Source of the DNA: Roseinatronobacter sp. S2
Lineage (GTDB): Bacteria > Pseudomonadota > Alphaproteobacteria > Rhodobacterales > Rhodobacteraceae
Assembly: GCF_029581395.1 (NCBI RefSeq)
Contig: NZ_CP121113.1
Location: 1,050,001-1,114,000 of the forward strand
Reading direction: 5' to 3'
DNA length: 64,000 bases
Numbering within the stretch: position 1 is the stretch's first letter; the number at the start of each line of letters is the position of its first letter. Below, piece after piece: positions 1 to 10,756 of the stretch. Under the pieces are notes generated by a model, which saw only the letters and a list, made by a program, of their open reading frames with translations, was not told the DNA's origin and ran no database searches. Both the position numbers and the translations under genes were made by a program.

Positions 1-2590
<2,590 letters not shown>

Positions 2591-2690
2591 ATCCAGTAAC
2601 AACCAAACTGATCAACAATCAAAGCAACCAAAAGCATTGACCAAAATACGTCGGGATTAAATAATCCCCGCTGATATGTGTTTCTTCTCA

Positions 2691-2810
2691 GGTTTGGTGG
2701 CAATAGCGCGAGCAAAACACCCGATCCCGTCCCGATCTCGGAAGTTAAGTGCCGCCGCGGCAATGGTACTGCGTCTCAAGACGTGGGAGAGTAGCTCACC
2801 GCCAAACCTG
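2691..2810 (+). rRNA. rrf: 5S ribosomal RNA
   Basis: About 118-120 bases with complementary ends (GGTTTGGTGG at the start, CCGCCAAACC at the end) and the conserved loops CCCGATCCCGTCCCGATC and GTGGGAGAGTAG. It sits about 100 bases after the 23S 3' end and is followed by tRNA-fMet, the usual order in Rhodobacterales rRNA operons. Exact ends are uncertain by 1-2 bases. Confidence 0.96.
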
Positions 2811-2856
2811 ACAAGAAACACACAAAAATCTCTCTCAACGATCAACAAAAAACCAA

Positions 2857-2933
<77 letters not shown>

Positions 2934-2965
2934 AATTACACCATAATATCAGTGCCTTACATAGC

Positions 2966-2993
2966 GCCACAAAGCGGGGCTTTCGCATGTGGC
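2966..2993 (+). terminator. Hairpin downstream of tRNA-fMet, possible rRNA operon terminator
   Basis: GCCACA (2966-2971) pairs with TGTGGC (2988-2993), with an inner AAGC/GCTT pairing. No T-run follows, so it may be a processing or Rho-related structure instead of a classic terminator. The rest of 2994-3450 is GC-rich and I see no convincing gene in it. Confidence 0.35.
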
Positions 2994-3450
2994 CAAGCCG
3001 TGGAAGCACTGTGGAAGCAGCAGACACCACATAAATGATGTGGCCGCAGCGCAACGCACAAGACATTCATTTCCAGACCAAACGCCCCGCAACAGCAGCC
3101 CGCACCTACCCTCGCTGCGCTTGGGCCACGACTGTCGCGCGGGATGCCGGGCCGCTTCCAACCTTGCACACCGCCGCCAGCCCCGAGGGGACCATTCGCC
3201 ATGGCCCCCTTCTCAATCCCCCTAGGCACCGCCCGATAGGGGGAAAGGAAGGGGGGAACGACGCATTGAGCCAGAAGCGATACTTATGCGTCCTGCCGCG
3301 CGACGAAACTGTTTGCGGTTGCGGCGACGTGGACGACCCTTGGACCAGACTTTCGACATTTGGTTCATCAATGCGGCAACGCGCTTCCTGCCTTGAAATT
3401 TCCTACCTTTGAGTAGACTATAGAAAAGAAAATTACTCGGAGCGATTTTC

Positions 3451-4722
3451 ATGACAGAGGCCGGTACATTTCACGTTGTAGTCTGCGAAAGTGGCGTCGA
3501 ACTGAATGACTACATAGATGACATTGCGAGCTTTGTTAGGCTCTTTGATCCTTTAGAAAAGAACAATCTCACTCTTCTAAAGGACCAGAGAACTGCGGCC
3601 GTTTTCATTGAATGCCATATACCGGCTTCGAAAATTACGAACCTTGGAACAACTGATGTTCCATTAGATGCTGATGCCTCTGCAGAGTATCGAGCTAATC
3701 GGGATGTGGTGGCGGACCACGCGGCCTTTGAACAAATGCGCAATGATGCTTTGGAAGGTAGGCGGTTCAGCAACATAGTGGCGGAGTTTGTCGAGGGAGA
3801 ACAACTACCCTTAAAGATTATTGGCGGACAGCATCGTTTTGAAGCGATCAAAGAAGCTCACGATGAAGGTATTGAAATTGAGCACGGCGTAAAAGTTTAC
3901 CTACAGCTCGACAATGAGCAGCGCCTAGATGTTCAAATCATCTCAAATACGAACATTTCAGTTTCAAAGGAGCTCTTAGATAGGATGTATGAAACGCTTG
4001 CCGGAGCCGAGCTTCGCGAGTGGTGCCAGAAGTGCGGGCTACTGGAAAGAAAGCAAGACTTCGCAGATAAGCCGGGTCGAGGCAACCCAATCACGGTAAA
4101 GGAAGCACGATCATTCATCTGCAACTATTATCTGGGCAAAGCCATACCTTCTAATGAGTTTCCTGTTCGTGATACCACTCCACAGCTGGTCGAGTCTGGA
4201 AAACGTGATCCAAAAATATGGAAAGACACGAAGCAAACTAATCCTGATTTGTGGAATGACAAGAAGCTGCAAGCAGCGGGAAAATCGTTTGCCGAGTTGC
4301 GAACAGCGCAAATGAAATCTTTCTTGGATCAGAAAACTGGTAAATATATCGGTCCCGCGGACTTTCGTCACAAAGCAAAGAACCTCGCACTTTTAGCGGG
4401 TTGGGCTTTCGTAGCTGGTTGTCTGTCCGACAACCCAACGCGCTTGAAACGCCATTATTCTCTTCCCGAAAAGGGAAAATCAAAGGACCCACTTCGAGCG
4501 GATCTTCTAGCCAATGGCCGACACTCCACAGACCCTGCAAACTATCGCGGACTGGGCTACCGCTCCGATCCCAAGGAGCGCGGCCGGTTCGCCGAGCTGT
4601 TTTGGCTTCAAGCTGAGAACGGAGCCGGAATAACGAAAGGCGGGATCGAACTAGCTATTCAGGAGTATGAGGCAAAGCAGGCTAATCTACGTGCAAAAGC
4701 TATGCGGGAAAAGCTTAAGTGA
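3451..4722 (+). CDS. DGQHR-like (ParB/DndB-fold) protein, putative defence gene
   Basis: A 423-residue protein. Residues 121-135 hold the block LKIIGGQHRFEAIKE, a variant of the DGQHR motif that defines the DndB-like branch of the ParB/sulfiredoxin fold. The following ISNTNISVSKELLDRM (about residues 163-178) corresponds to the Asn-containing segment common in such domains. The C-terminal half (about 210-423) is charged and not recognised. DGQHR proteins occur in phosphorothioation-related and other defence loci; no dnd or ssp modification genes are seen here. The stop overlaps the start of the next gene by 4 bases (GTGA), so the two are probably translationally coupled. The start ATG lies after GGAGCG. 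The base composition is AT-richer than the genomic average, suggesting acquisition by transfer. Confidence 0.7.
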   Translation: MTEAGTFHVVVCESGVELNDYIDDIASFVRLFDPLEKNNLTLLKDQRTAAVFIECHIPASKITNLGTTDVPLDADASAEYRANRDVVADHAAFEQMRNDALEGRRFSNIVAEFVEGEQLPLKIIGGQHRFEAIKEAHDEGIEIEHGVKVYLQLDNEQRLDVQIISNTNISVSKELLDRMYETLAGAELREWCQKCGLLERKQDFADKPGRGNPITVKEARSFICNYYLGKAIPSNEFPVRDTTPQLVESGKRDPKIWKDTKQTNPDLWNDKKLQAAGKSFAELRTAQMKSFLDQKTGKYIGPADFRHKAKNLALLAGWAFVAGCLSDNPTRLKRHYSLPEKGKSKDPLRADLLANGRHSTDPANYRGLGYRSDPKERGRFAELFWLQAENGAGITKGGIELAIQEYEAKQANLRAKAMREKLK

Positions 4723-5261
4723 GCGAGTTTGAAGCCTACTCAAGCGAACTACTGACATCGGCCAAGAAATTTCTTACCGAGGCGAAAGTGAATGACTTAA
4801 AAGCAGAGAAGCAGAGACTACTTAGGTCCGCTTTGACTCATGTTTTCTTTTTTCTTGAAGCTCAGTTGAATTATTTGGCATCACATTTCGCCAAGTCAGC
4901 GGATTTCAGCGTTGTAGAAAGATCACTCCTTACCGAGCGAGACATTGCATTGGTAAAAGGTCGTTTCGTTCTGACTGACAAAACGAAATTCTATCGTATG
5001 GAGGATAGGATTGAGTTCCTGTTGGCGAGGTTCTCAGCTGACCTGGAAGCATCAAAGAGTACATGGTTTTCAGATTTGACTTCGTCGATCAAGGTTCGAA
5101 ATCGACTCGTACACCCCAAAGAAGCTCACAGCATCAGCGAAGCGGAGGTGGAGAAAGCGCTATTGGCAGTTCTTGCCTGTTTGTCTGAAATGTATATCGC
5201 AATTTTTGGGAAAAAGTTTCCTCCTGCAGCGCTTGGACTTCATATCGGCCCCGAAACCTGA
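4719..5261 (+). CDS. HEPN-like protein, putative RNase effector
   Basis: A 180-residue, largely helical protein. Residues 127-132 read RNRLVH, which fits the HEPN ribonuclease signature R-X4-6-H with a polar residue directly after the Arg. HEPN domains are toxins or effectors in toxin-antitoxin, abortive-infection and CRISPR-linked systems. The GTG start overlaps the upstream DGQHR gene by 4 bases, implying a co-expressed two-gene module. Upstream helices (residues about 5-60) carry the usual hydrophobic pattern of a HEPN bundle. The partner relationship, with the DGQHR protein as sensor or antitoxin and HEPN as effector, is inference. The fold assignment rests on one motif plus helicity. Confidence 0.6.
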   Translation: MSEFEAYSSELLTSAKKFLTEAKVNDLKAEKQRLLRSALTHVFFFLEAQLNYLASHFAKSADFSVVERSLLTERDIALVKGRFVLTDKTKFYRMEDRIEFLLARFSADLEASKSTWFSDLTSSIKVRNRLVHPKEAHSISEAEVEKALLAVLACLSEMYIAIFGKKFPPAALGLHIGPET

Positions 5262-5361
5262 CCAGAGGATGTGTAGTAAAACCAACTTGGTTTCGGATAA
5301 AGACGACATGCAAACCAAGTGCAGCAAAAAGCCCGCTCCATCCCGCATAGCAGACACAGGA

Positions 5362-6525
5362 TCACTCACCGACCGCACCATACCGGCTTCTTGCCTGCGC
5401 CAGCTTTTCGCGAATGCGCGACTTGTCGTCGGACCACCCGCGAATGAGTTGATGGATCGTTCCTTCTGCGAAGTTAAGGAGCCGGTCTTCTTGTATCCCG
5501 AACAGCGCCGCGCGGGAGATCAGGCAGGATGTGATCTGGCGAAGCAGCGCATCATCGCTGCGCCCCAATAGGAGCGCGTCAATATGCGCCCGATCTACCA
5601 TGCTGGCGAGGTCTTCCATGTCTTGCGCAAAAGCATCATGGGCAATGGACCAGATCGGATGATCCGGCCAGCGCGCGCGGTTGCTGTCGCCTGTGGGAAG
5701 GGTGTAGCGCACATCGCATAAGGAATAGTGCAGGATTTCCGGCAGCTTCTCGCGCAGGTCACCCCATGTGGTCACGCCCCATTTGTCTTTCAGATGGCGC
5801 TTATAGGCGCGTATTTCGATGCGCCAGACCGAGGACTGGGCGCGGTCCGTGGGATCAAGTGGCGGCAGGCCCTGCGCGGCAAGCGCTGCATCCCAGATCG
5901 GCCACCAGTAGGACTTCCCCTTGGCGATCACTTCGGCCCGTTTGTCATAGAGCACAACCTGCCGCTGCGGGTTTTTGCCGATGGTGATGGTTTCGACCCG
6001 CCCAGACCTGCCGACGATCTGCATCAGGTCGGTCATGATCTCGCTGATGGTGCTTTGCGCATGCGCGACGAAATGATCACGATCCGCCACAAAGTCAGGA
6101 GCAAGAATATCGCAGGCCACATCAACCCGCCCGATACTTTCCCTGCCTGCTTCATATTTCATCCCAAGCGCCGACAGCGTGGCCTCAATAGACGCGCGCA
6201 CCTTGCTCAACCCATTCAGGGCAAGGGGAAGGGCATTGCAGGACACACGAACGCCCCAGTCATCTGCACGGCCATTCGGTTTCTTGAAGAACCAGTTTTC
6301 CCCGAAAGGACCACCCAGACCCGTATCGCAGCGAAACGCATAGCCACCTTTTGCGCCTGACGCATGCACGATCATTCTGACGCCATTGTGCTGGAGCAGG
6401 CCGAGGTAACTGTCAGGGGCTTCTGCAATTGCGCGTTGCGCTTCCAGCTTTTCGGCAAGCTCTTCACAGATGGTCAGCTTGTAGGAAATATCGAGGCCGT
6501 CAAAACCTGTTTGGATCAATTGCAT
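5362..6525 (-). CDS. Replication initiation factor (Rep_trans-like, rolling-circle type)
   Basis: A 387-residue protein. Two blocks resemble the replication-initiation-factor family of rolling-circle plasmids, ICEs and phages: IGRVDVACDI at 131-140, and TIGKNPQRQVVLYDKRAEV at 181-199 (an IG-x-n-LYDKxxE signature), followed by an SSVWRIEIR-like strand near 230-240. In this family the protein nicks one strand at a double-strand origin through a catalytic tyrosine. It lies just downstream of a GC-rich repeat structure at 6590-6790 that could be its origin, and of an AlpA-like gene. It probably belongs to an integrated plasmid or mobilisable element. The start ATG at 6525 has only a weak ribosome site. 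Confidence 0.6.
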   Translation of the reverse strand: MQLIQTGFDGLDISYKLTICEELAEKLEAQRAIAEAPDSYLGLLQHNGVRMIVHASGAKGGYAFRCDTGLGGPFGENWFFKKPNGRADDWGVRVSCNALPLALNGLSKVRASIEATLSALGMKYEAGRESIGRVDVACDILAPDFVADRDHFVAHAQSTISEIMTDLMQIVGRSGRVETITIGKNPQRQVVLYDKRAEVIAKGKSYWWPIWDAALAAQGLPPLDPTDRAQSSVWRIEIRAYKRHLKDKWGVTTWGDLREKLPEILHYSLCDVRYTLPTGDSNRARWPDHPIWSIAHDAFAQDMEDLASMVDRAHIDALLLGRSDDALLRQITSCLISRAALFGIQEDRLLNFAEGTIHQLIRGWSDDKSRIREKLAQARSRYGAVGE

Positions 6526-6623
6526 GATTGCTGCCGTTTTTTGGGGGTGATGTATTCATGAGGGGGGGTGTTACAAGGACCCCCCAATCGGGTCTGGCGT
6601 CGGGCAGGCGGGCGGTTCCCACC

Positions 6624-6787
6624 CGCGCCCCGCCCGCCCGCCGCCAGCTTACTGGCGAGCGCGTCGGTCGGTCGGGGCGCGATACGCTCGCACTTGGAGA
6701 AGGTTTGGCTGCGCACGGTTCCCGCCCTTGCCCTGCTTGCCCTTCGCCAGCTTTATGGGGAGCGCTACGGTCAAGCAGGGCAAGGGC
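6624..6787. repeat. Paired inverted/direct repeat structure, candidate replication or transfer origin
   Basis: Two copies of a 28-base sequence (6642-6669 and 6745-6772, 23 of 28 identical) share CGCCAGCTT, then TGG, then GAGCGC, then CGGTC. Each copy is enclosed by its own perfect inverted repeat: CGCGCCCCG (6624-6632) with CGGGGCGCG (6673-6681) around the first, and the 16-base GCCCTTGCCCTGCTTG (6724-6739) with its exact complement (6772-6787) around the second. A further pair, GCGAGCG (6655-6661) and CGCTCGC (6685-6691), overlaps the first. The structure sits between the Rep gene and the AlpA-like gene, so a double-strand origin or oriT is the natural reading. That function is inferred. 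Confidence 0.5.
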
Positions 6788-6831
6788 TTGCGTTGCGCCA
6801 TGATCCTGCTTGGGCCTGATGGGGAACATCG

Positions 6832-7053
6832 TCATTGGGAGGTATGGGCTTTGCGAGGGGCTTCAGCCCAATCCAAAACGTCGCTCATGCGATAGCGAAC
6901 GGACCGCCCCAGTTTGTAGAATTCCGGCCCAGTTCCAGTGACCCGCCATTTCTGAATGGTGCGGACCGATTGACACAGCCGCTCCGCAACCTGACATTCG
7001 TCAATGAATGTTCCGGCAGGGTCAGCTTCAGTTTTTGCGTAGGAATTTTTCAC
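6832..7053 (-). CDS. AlpA/excisionase-like helix-turn-helix protein
   Basis: A small (73-residue) DNA-binding protein. The segment FIDECQVAERLCQSVRTI followed by QKWRVTGTGPEFYKLGRSVR and YRMSDVLDW is the classic MerR-like HTH_17 layout: helix-turn-helix, wing with LGR.VRY, then a helix ending in a Trp. Such proteins act as excisionases or activators in integrated elements. The GTG at 7053 is preferred over the upstream TTG at 7059 because GAGG sits 7 bases ahead of it. It lies upstream of the Rep gene in the same direction, with the candidate origin between them. Confidence 0.75.
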   Translation of the reverse strand: MKNSYAKTEADPAGTFIDECQVAERLCQSVRTIQKWRVTGTGPEFYKLGRSVRYRMSDVLDWAEAPRKAHTSQ

Positions 7054-7112
7054 AGGCAATCCTCGTCGATACTTTCAATAACGACGATCTACGCCCTGAC
7101 ATTCTCAGAAAT

Positions 7113-7931
7113 CTATTCGAACTGCTTGCGGTAATGCTCCAACGCGTTGGGCAATTCCGCCAAGTTACTGACCTGAAATGACATTTCTCTGACCTTGCGG
7201 GACGCGGTTGCGATCTGTTGCAGGGTCAGGGACTGATCAACAACGTGCGCAATTCGAACGCTGAACTGAGCCGCGTCGGTGATCGGGTGTCCGTCCGACG
7301 CCCAATCCAGCTTGAACGGACGGCCTAGAACACTGGCCCAAACCTGAAAGCCCATGTGCAGCAGGTCCCACAAGCCTTGCTGTTCAGGGCGCCCTTTCCG
7401 GCTGGCTCTGGCCGCTGGACGCGCGTCAATGGCGCATTGGCCAAGCGCGGCCAAGATCGACCCGATATCCGCAAGGGGAATGCTCAGAGGCTGTTGGTTC
7501 GGTGAAGCCGCGTAGTGCAGGAGGGGCGCGTTGTCCGTTCCAGTAACACGCGGCAGATCAAACCCTTTCAGACTGCGCCCGACACCCGCTTCGTGCAATA
7601 TCCGCTGCGTTTGCAGTGAAATATTCGCTAAGGCGTTTAGCAACGACTTTGCTGCTTGGTCCAGCGCGTGAAGTTCTTTGCGTATCCGTTCAAAATCATG
7701 CGCCGCGCGCTCGGTCTCACAGGCATATTCGCTGGCTCCGAATTCCAGCACCTGCCCGATCTCATCCCGCATTTCAGCAGGAATGCCAAAGTCAGCACCG
7801 ATCTCGTCCATGATTTTCGGTGTGAACACTGTGCGCGGCAACGACAGCGCAGCTTGTGAGAACGGCAGTGCAAAAGTTGTCCACGGAAGTGGCGGGATAA
7901 TCTCGCTGCGGGCGGAGTAAAACTTTGCCAC
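7113..7931 (-). CDS. Hypothetical protein with N-terminus replaced by IS21 sequence
   Basis: A 272-codon reading frame of unknown function. About the first 25 codons (7857-7931) lie inside the left end of the IS21 element, so the present N-terminus (MAKFYSARSEIIPP) is IS-encoded and the native start has been lost. The remaining part (from about residue 26) has a helical, possibly coiled-coil stretch around residues 60-110 and no motif I recognise. It lies upstream of and codirectional with the AlpA-like gene, so it was probably part of the same mobile element. The matching 5' part of the gene is not found beyond the IS right end, which suggests a deletion. Confidence 0.45.
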   Translation of the reverse strand: MAKFYSARSEIIPPLPWTTFALPFSQAALSLPRTVFTPKIMDEIGADFGIPAEMRDEIGQVLEFGASEYACETERAAHDFERIRKELHALDQAAKSLLNALANISLQTQRILHEAGVGRSLKGFDLPRVTGTDNAPLLHYAASPNQQPLSIPLADIGSILAALGQCAIDARPAARASRKGRPEQQGLWDLLHMGFQVWASVLGRPFKLDWASDGHPITDAAQFSVRIAHVVDQSLTLQQIATASRKVREMSFQVSNLAELPNALEHYRKQFE

Positions 7932-7974
7932 TTTGGCCTTTTCTGGTTTCAGGGAGGGCGGGGGTATTTTCAGC

Positions 7975-9466
7975 GTGGAACTTTACAGGAAGGTCCGCCT
8001 CGCGCGTCGGGGCGGTATGAGCGAACGGGCAGCAGCGAGCCATTTTGGGATATCGCGTGCGAGCGTGAAGAAGATGATGATGTTTTCGGTGCCGCCCGGC
8101 TACCAGCGAACGGCGGATATCAAGCGGCCCAAGCTGGACGGGTTCACCGGCTTCATTGACCAATGGCTGCAAGACGATCTGAACCGTCCCCGCAAACAGC
8201 GCCACACCGCCAAGCGCATCTTTGAACGGCTGCGCAACGAGCACCGGTTTCAAGGCAGCTATACGACGGTCAAGAACTATGTCCGCGAACATGGGCGGCG
8301 CAGCCGTGAGATGTTTGTGCCATTGGCACATGCCCCCGGCCATGCCCAAGCGGATTTCGGCGAGGCGATGGTCGTGATTGGCGGGGTTGAGCAGAAGGCG
8401 CATTTCTTTGCACTGGATCTGCCTTACAGCGATGCCTGCTTTGTTCGGGCTTATCCTGCGGCGGTCTCCGAGGCCTGGGTTGATGGTCATGTTCATGCTT
8501 TTGCATTCTTCGGCCGGGTTCCACAGTCGGTTCTTTATGACAACGATCGATGTCTGGTCGCGAAGATCCTGCCGGACGGCTCGCGCAAGCGGACCAAGCT
8601 GTTCAGTGGGTTCCTGTCGCATTACTTCATCCACGATCGTTATGGCCGACCGGGTAAGGGCAACGATAAAGGTGCCGTCGAGGGTCTGGTTGGATATGCG
8701 CGGCGCAACTTCATGGTGCCCATCCCTCATTTTGCAACATGGGAGGCGTTCAATCTCTGGCTGGAAGAGCAATGCCGTAAGCGCCAGTCAGATGTCTTGC
8801 GCGGATATGACGACAGCATCGGGCAACGACTGGCGCGCGATCTTGAAGCGATGATGGATCTGCCGGCGACTCCATTTGATGCCTGTGATCAGGCCAGTGG
8901 CCAGGTAAACTCACAATCCCTGGTGCGCTACAAAACCAATGATTACTCGGTGCCGGTTGCCTATGGCCACCGTGACGTCTGGATCCGGGGTTATGTCGAT
9001 CAGGTTGTCATCGGCTGTGGTGGCAATGTGATCGCCCGTCACCCCAGATGCTGGGACCGGGAGAATATGGTCTTTGACCCGGTGCCTTATCTACCCCTTT
9101 TGGAGCAAAAGACCGGGGCACTGGATCAGGCTGCCCCATTGGTGGAATGGGAGTTGCCAGAGGAATTTGCAACCTTGCGCCGCTTGATGGAGGCCCGCAT
9201 GATCAAGGCAGGTCTTTGCTACGTATGTGCAGGTCTTGCGGTTGTTGGAAACGTTCGAGATGGCCGATCTGAATATCGCCGTCAAAAATGCGCTGCGCAT
9301 GGGCGCGATTGGGTTTGATGCCATCAAGCATCTTGTCTTGTGCCAGGTCGAGAAGCGGCCACCCAAGCTGGATCTGGATATCTATCCGTATCTGCCACGC
9401 GCCAATGTCGGCACAACGTCAGCGGCCAGCTACATGTCCCTGATGAAGCGGGGGAAAGCCGCATGA
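7975..9466 (+). pseudogene. istA: IS21 transposase IstA, frameshifted near the C-terminus
   Basis: An IstA-type DDE transposase. The N-terminus from the GTG at 7975 reads VELYRKVRLARRGGMSERAA (the HTH domain). Catalytic positions are visible as HAQADFGEA, LYDNDRC and DKGAVEGLVG (D, D, E). One extra base near 9223-9228 shifts the frame: the first frame ends in an unrelated tail at 9318, while the expected C-terminus (VQVLRLLETFEMADLNIAVK, ending MSLMKRGKAA) continues in the other frame to 9466. The corrected gene overlaps istB by ATGA, as usual in the family. The GGGAGGGCGGGGG stretch upstream can serve as ribosome site. The element is probably non-autonomous now, unless the shift is a sequencing error. 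Confidence 0.85.
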
Positions 9467-10227
9467 CACAAGCCCCGCAAATCCTACTGGAGCATCGGCT
9501 CAAATCTCTCCGCCTGCCAACGGTGCTGCGAGAATATGGCAAACTGGCCCGCCAATGCGCCACAGAAGGGCATGACCATGCTCAGTTCCTCGCACGTTTG
9601 GTCGAACTGGAAATGATCGACCGTGAACGGCGGATGATCGAACGGCGCATCAAGACCGCGAAGTTCCCAGCTGTCAAAAGCCTGGACAGCTTCGAGTTCA
9701 AGGCGATCCCGGCCTTGAACAAGATGCAGGTTCTGGAGTTGGCGCGCTGCGAATGGATTGACCGGCGCGAGAATGTCATCGCACTCGGACCCTCAGGCAC
9801 CGGCAAGACCCATGTTGCTTTGGGACTTGGTCTATCTGCCTGTCAAAAAGGTCTTTCTGTCGGCTTTGTCACGGCTGCAGCGCTGGTTCACGAACTGATG
9901 GAGGCCAGAGACGAACGCAGGCTCTTGCGGCTTCAAAAGCAGATGGTGGGTTACAAGCTGCTGATCATCGACGAATTGGGCTTTGTGCCGCTCAGTAAAA
10001 CCGGGGCTGAATTGCTGTTCGAGTTGATCTCCCAACGCTACGAGCGCGGCTCCACGCTGATTACCAGCAACCTGCCATTCGACGAATGGACCGAAACCTT
10101 TGGGTCAGAACGCCTGACCGGCGCGCTGCTCGATCGCCTGACCCACCACGTCAACATCCTGGAGATGAACGGCGAAAGCTACCGACTTGGCCAGAGCAAG
10201 GCGCGTCAGACAACACCCAAAACCTAA
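9463..10227 (+). CDS. istB: IS21 transposition helper ATPase IstB
   Basis: A 254-residue AAA+ ATPase that assists the IstA transposase in target choice and strand transfer. Walker A is GPSGTGKTH (about residues 109-117), Walker B is LLIIDELGF (about 168-176), and SNLPFDEW (about 207-214) is typical of IstB/DnaC-like proteins. The ATG at 9463 overlaps the corrected istA stop by 4 bases, so upstream start codons in the same frame are disfavoured. The length is normal and the gene appears intact. Confidence 0.93.
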   Translation: MTQAPQILLEHRLKSLRLPTVLREYGKLARQCATEGHDHAQFLARLVELEMIDRERRMIERRIKTAKFPAVKSLDSFEFKAIPALNKMQVLELARCEWIDRRENVIALGPSGTGKTHVALGLGLSACQKGLSVGFVTAAALVHELMEARDERRLLRLQKQMVGYKLLIIDELGFVPLSKTGAELLFELISQRYERGSTLITSNLPFDEWTETFGSERLTGALLDRLTHHVNILEMNGESYRLGQSKARQTTPKT

Positions 10228-10378
10228 ACCACAATCCGCATCAATTGGCCCTGCCGGGCCAAGCATCCGGGCAACCGCCAGCTATATGACAAGCGCGGCC
10301 GCCCGGATGCTGACGCTCGTCTATACGCTGATTATCCCAACCCCAAAGTGGCAACATTTTGCACTGCCCTTTGGCTCA

Positions 10379-10545
10379 CTCTTACTCTGCCGTTGACATG
10401 TCGCGCACTCGCAAGCGCAACTGGCCGGTCAGCACCTTGAAACGATACTTGGTCGACCAGACAATGTGATAGCGGTGATAGAAAAACGCAGTGCTTGCCG
10501 GTGTCATACTGCATGATGGTATCCTCCCGTCTGGAAGACGGGGGG
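10379..10545 (-). mobile_element. IS200/IS605-type remnant (left-end hairpin plus tnpA start)
   Basis: On the minus strand a hairpin CCCGTCT-TCC-AGACGGG (about 10523-10541), typical of IS200/IS605 ends, is followed by a tnpA-like start. The residues YHRYHIVWSTKYRFKVLTGQ and LRLRVRD match the N-terminus of Y1 transposases, whose first strand ends in a WSTKYR-like motif. A frameshift in a T5 run separates the start MQYDTGKHCVF from the rest, and the gene stops where the IS21 right end begins (10378). Only about 40 codons remain, without the HUH motif or catalytic Tyr, so the element is dead. Confidence 0.75.
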
Positions 10546-10756
10546 GTGGTACCAGAGCGTGGATACTAAAAGCAGACATTCGGCCCCGTCTGCAGCATAA
10601 TGCCCGGTTCGGCCTTCATGGGTTTTAGCCGCTGATCAGTGGCATTCATCTTGCGCTTCAGTGACAAAACAAAATCAAACAGACTGTAGGCGATGTACCC
10701 GCATCTGAAAGCGGTGGGCAGCGAAACAGCTGCAAGTGAAGTGATCGGCATCGCTT

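Larger units (their letters stand above)
7857..10378 (+). mobile_element. IS21-family insertion sequence (about 2.5 kb)
   Basis: It carries istA and istB in the standard overlapping order. The ends match as imperfect inverted repeats: the left end starts TGAG and contains GGCAGTGCAAAA, and the complement of the right end starts TGAGCC and contains the same GGCAGTGCAAAA followed by TTGCCACTTTGG. A second internal copy of TTTGCCACTTTGG lies at about 7925-7937 on the left, typical of multiple terminal repeats in IS21. I see no convincing target duplication, and unlike sequences flank the two ends, so there may have been a deletion after insertion. The left end splits a hypothetical gene; the right end abuts an IS200-like remnant. 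Confidence 0.85.

Noticed and set aside
6500..6835. 111-codon minus-strand frame overlapping the Rep start
   Set aside because: It covers the repeat structure; Arg/Pro-rich composition is what GC-rich noncoding DNA gives.
10566..10751. 61-codon frame 6 bases after the HlyD stop
   Set aside because: No ribosome site, no domain and an implausible composition; too weak to list as a gene.
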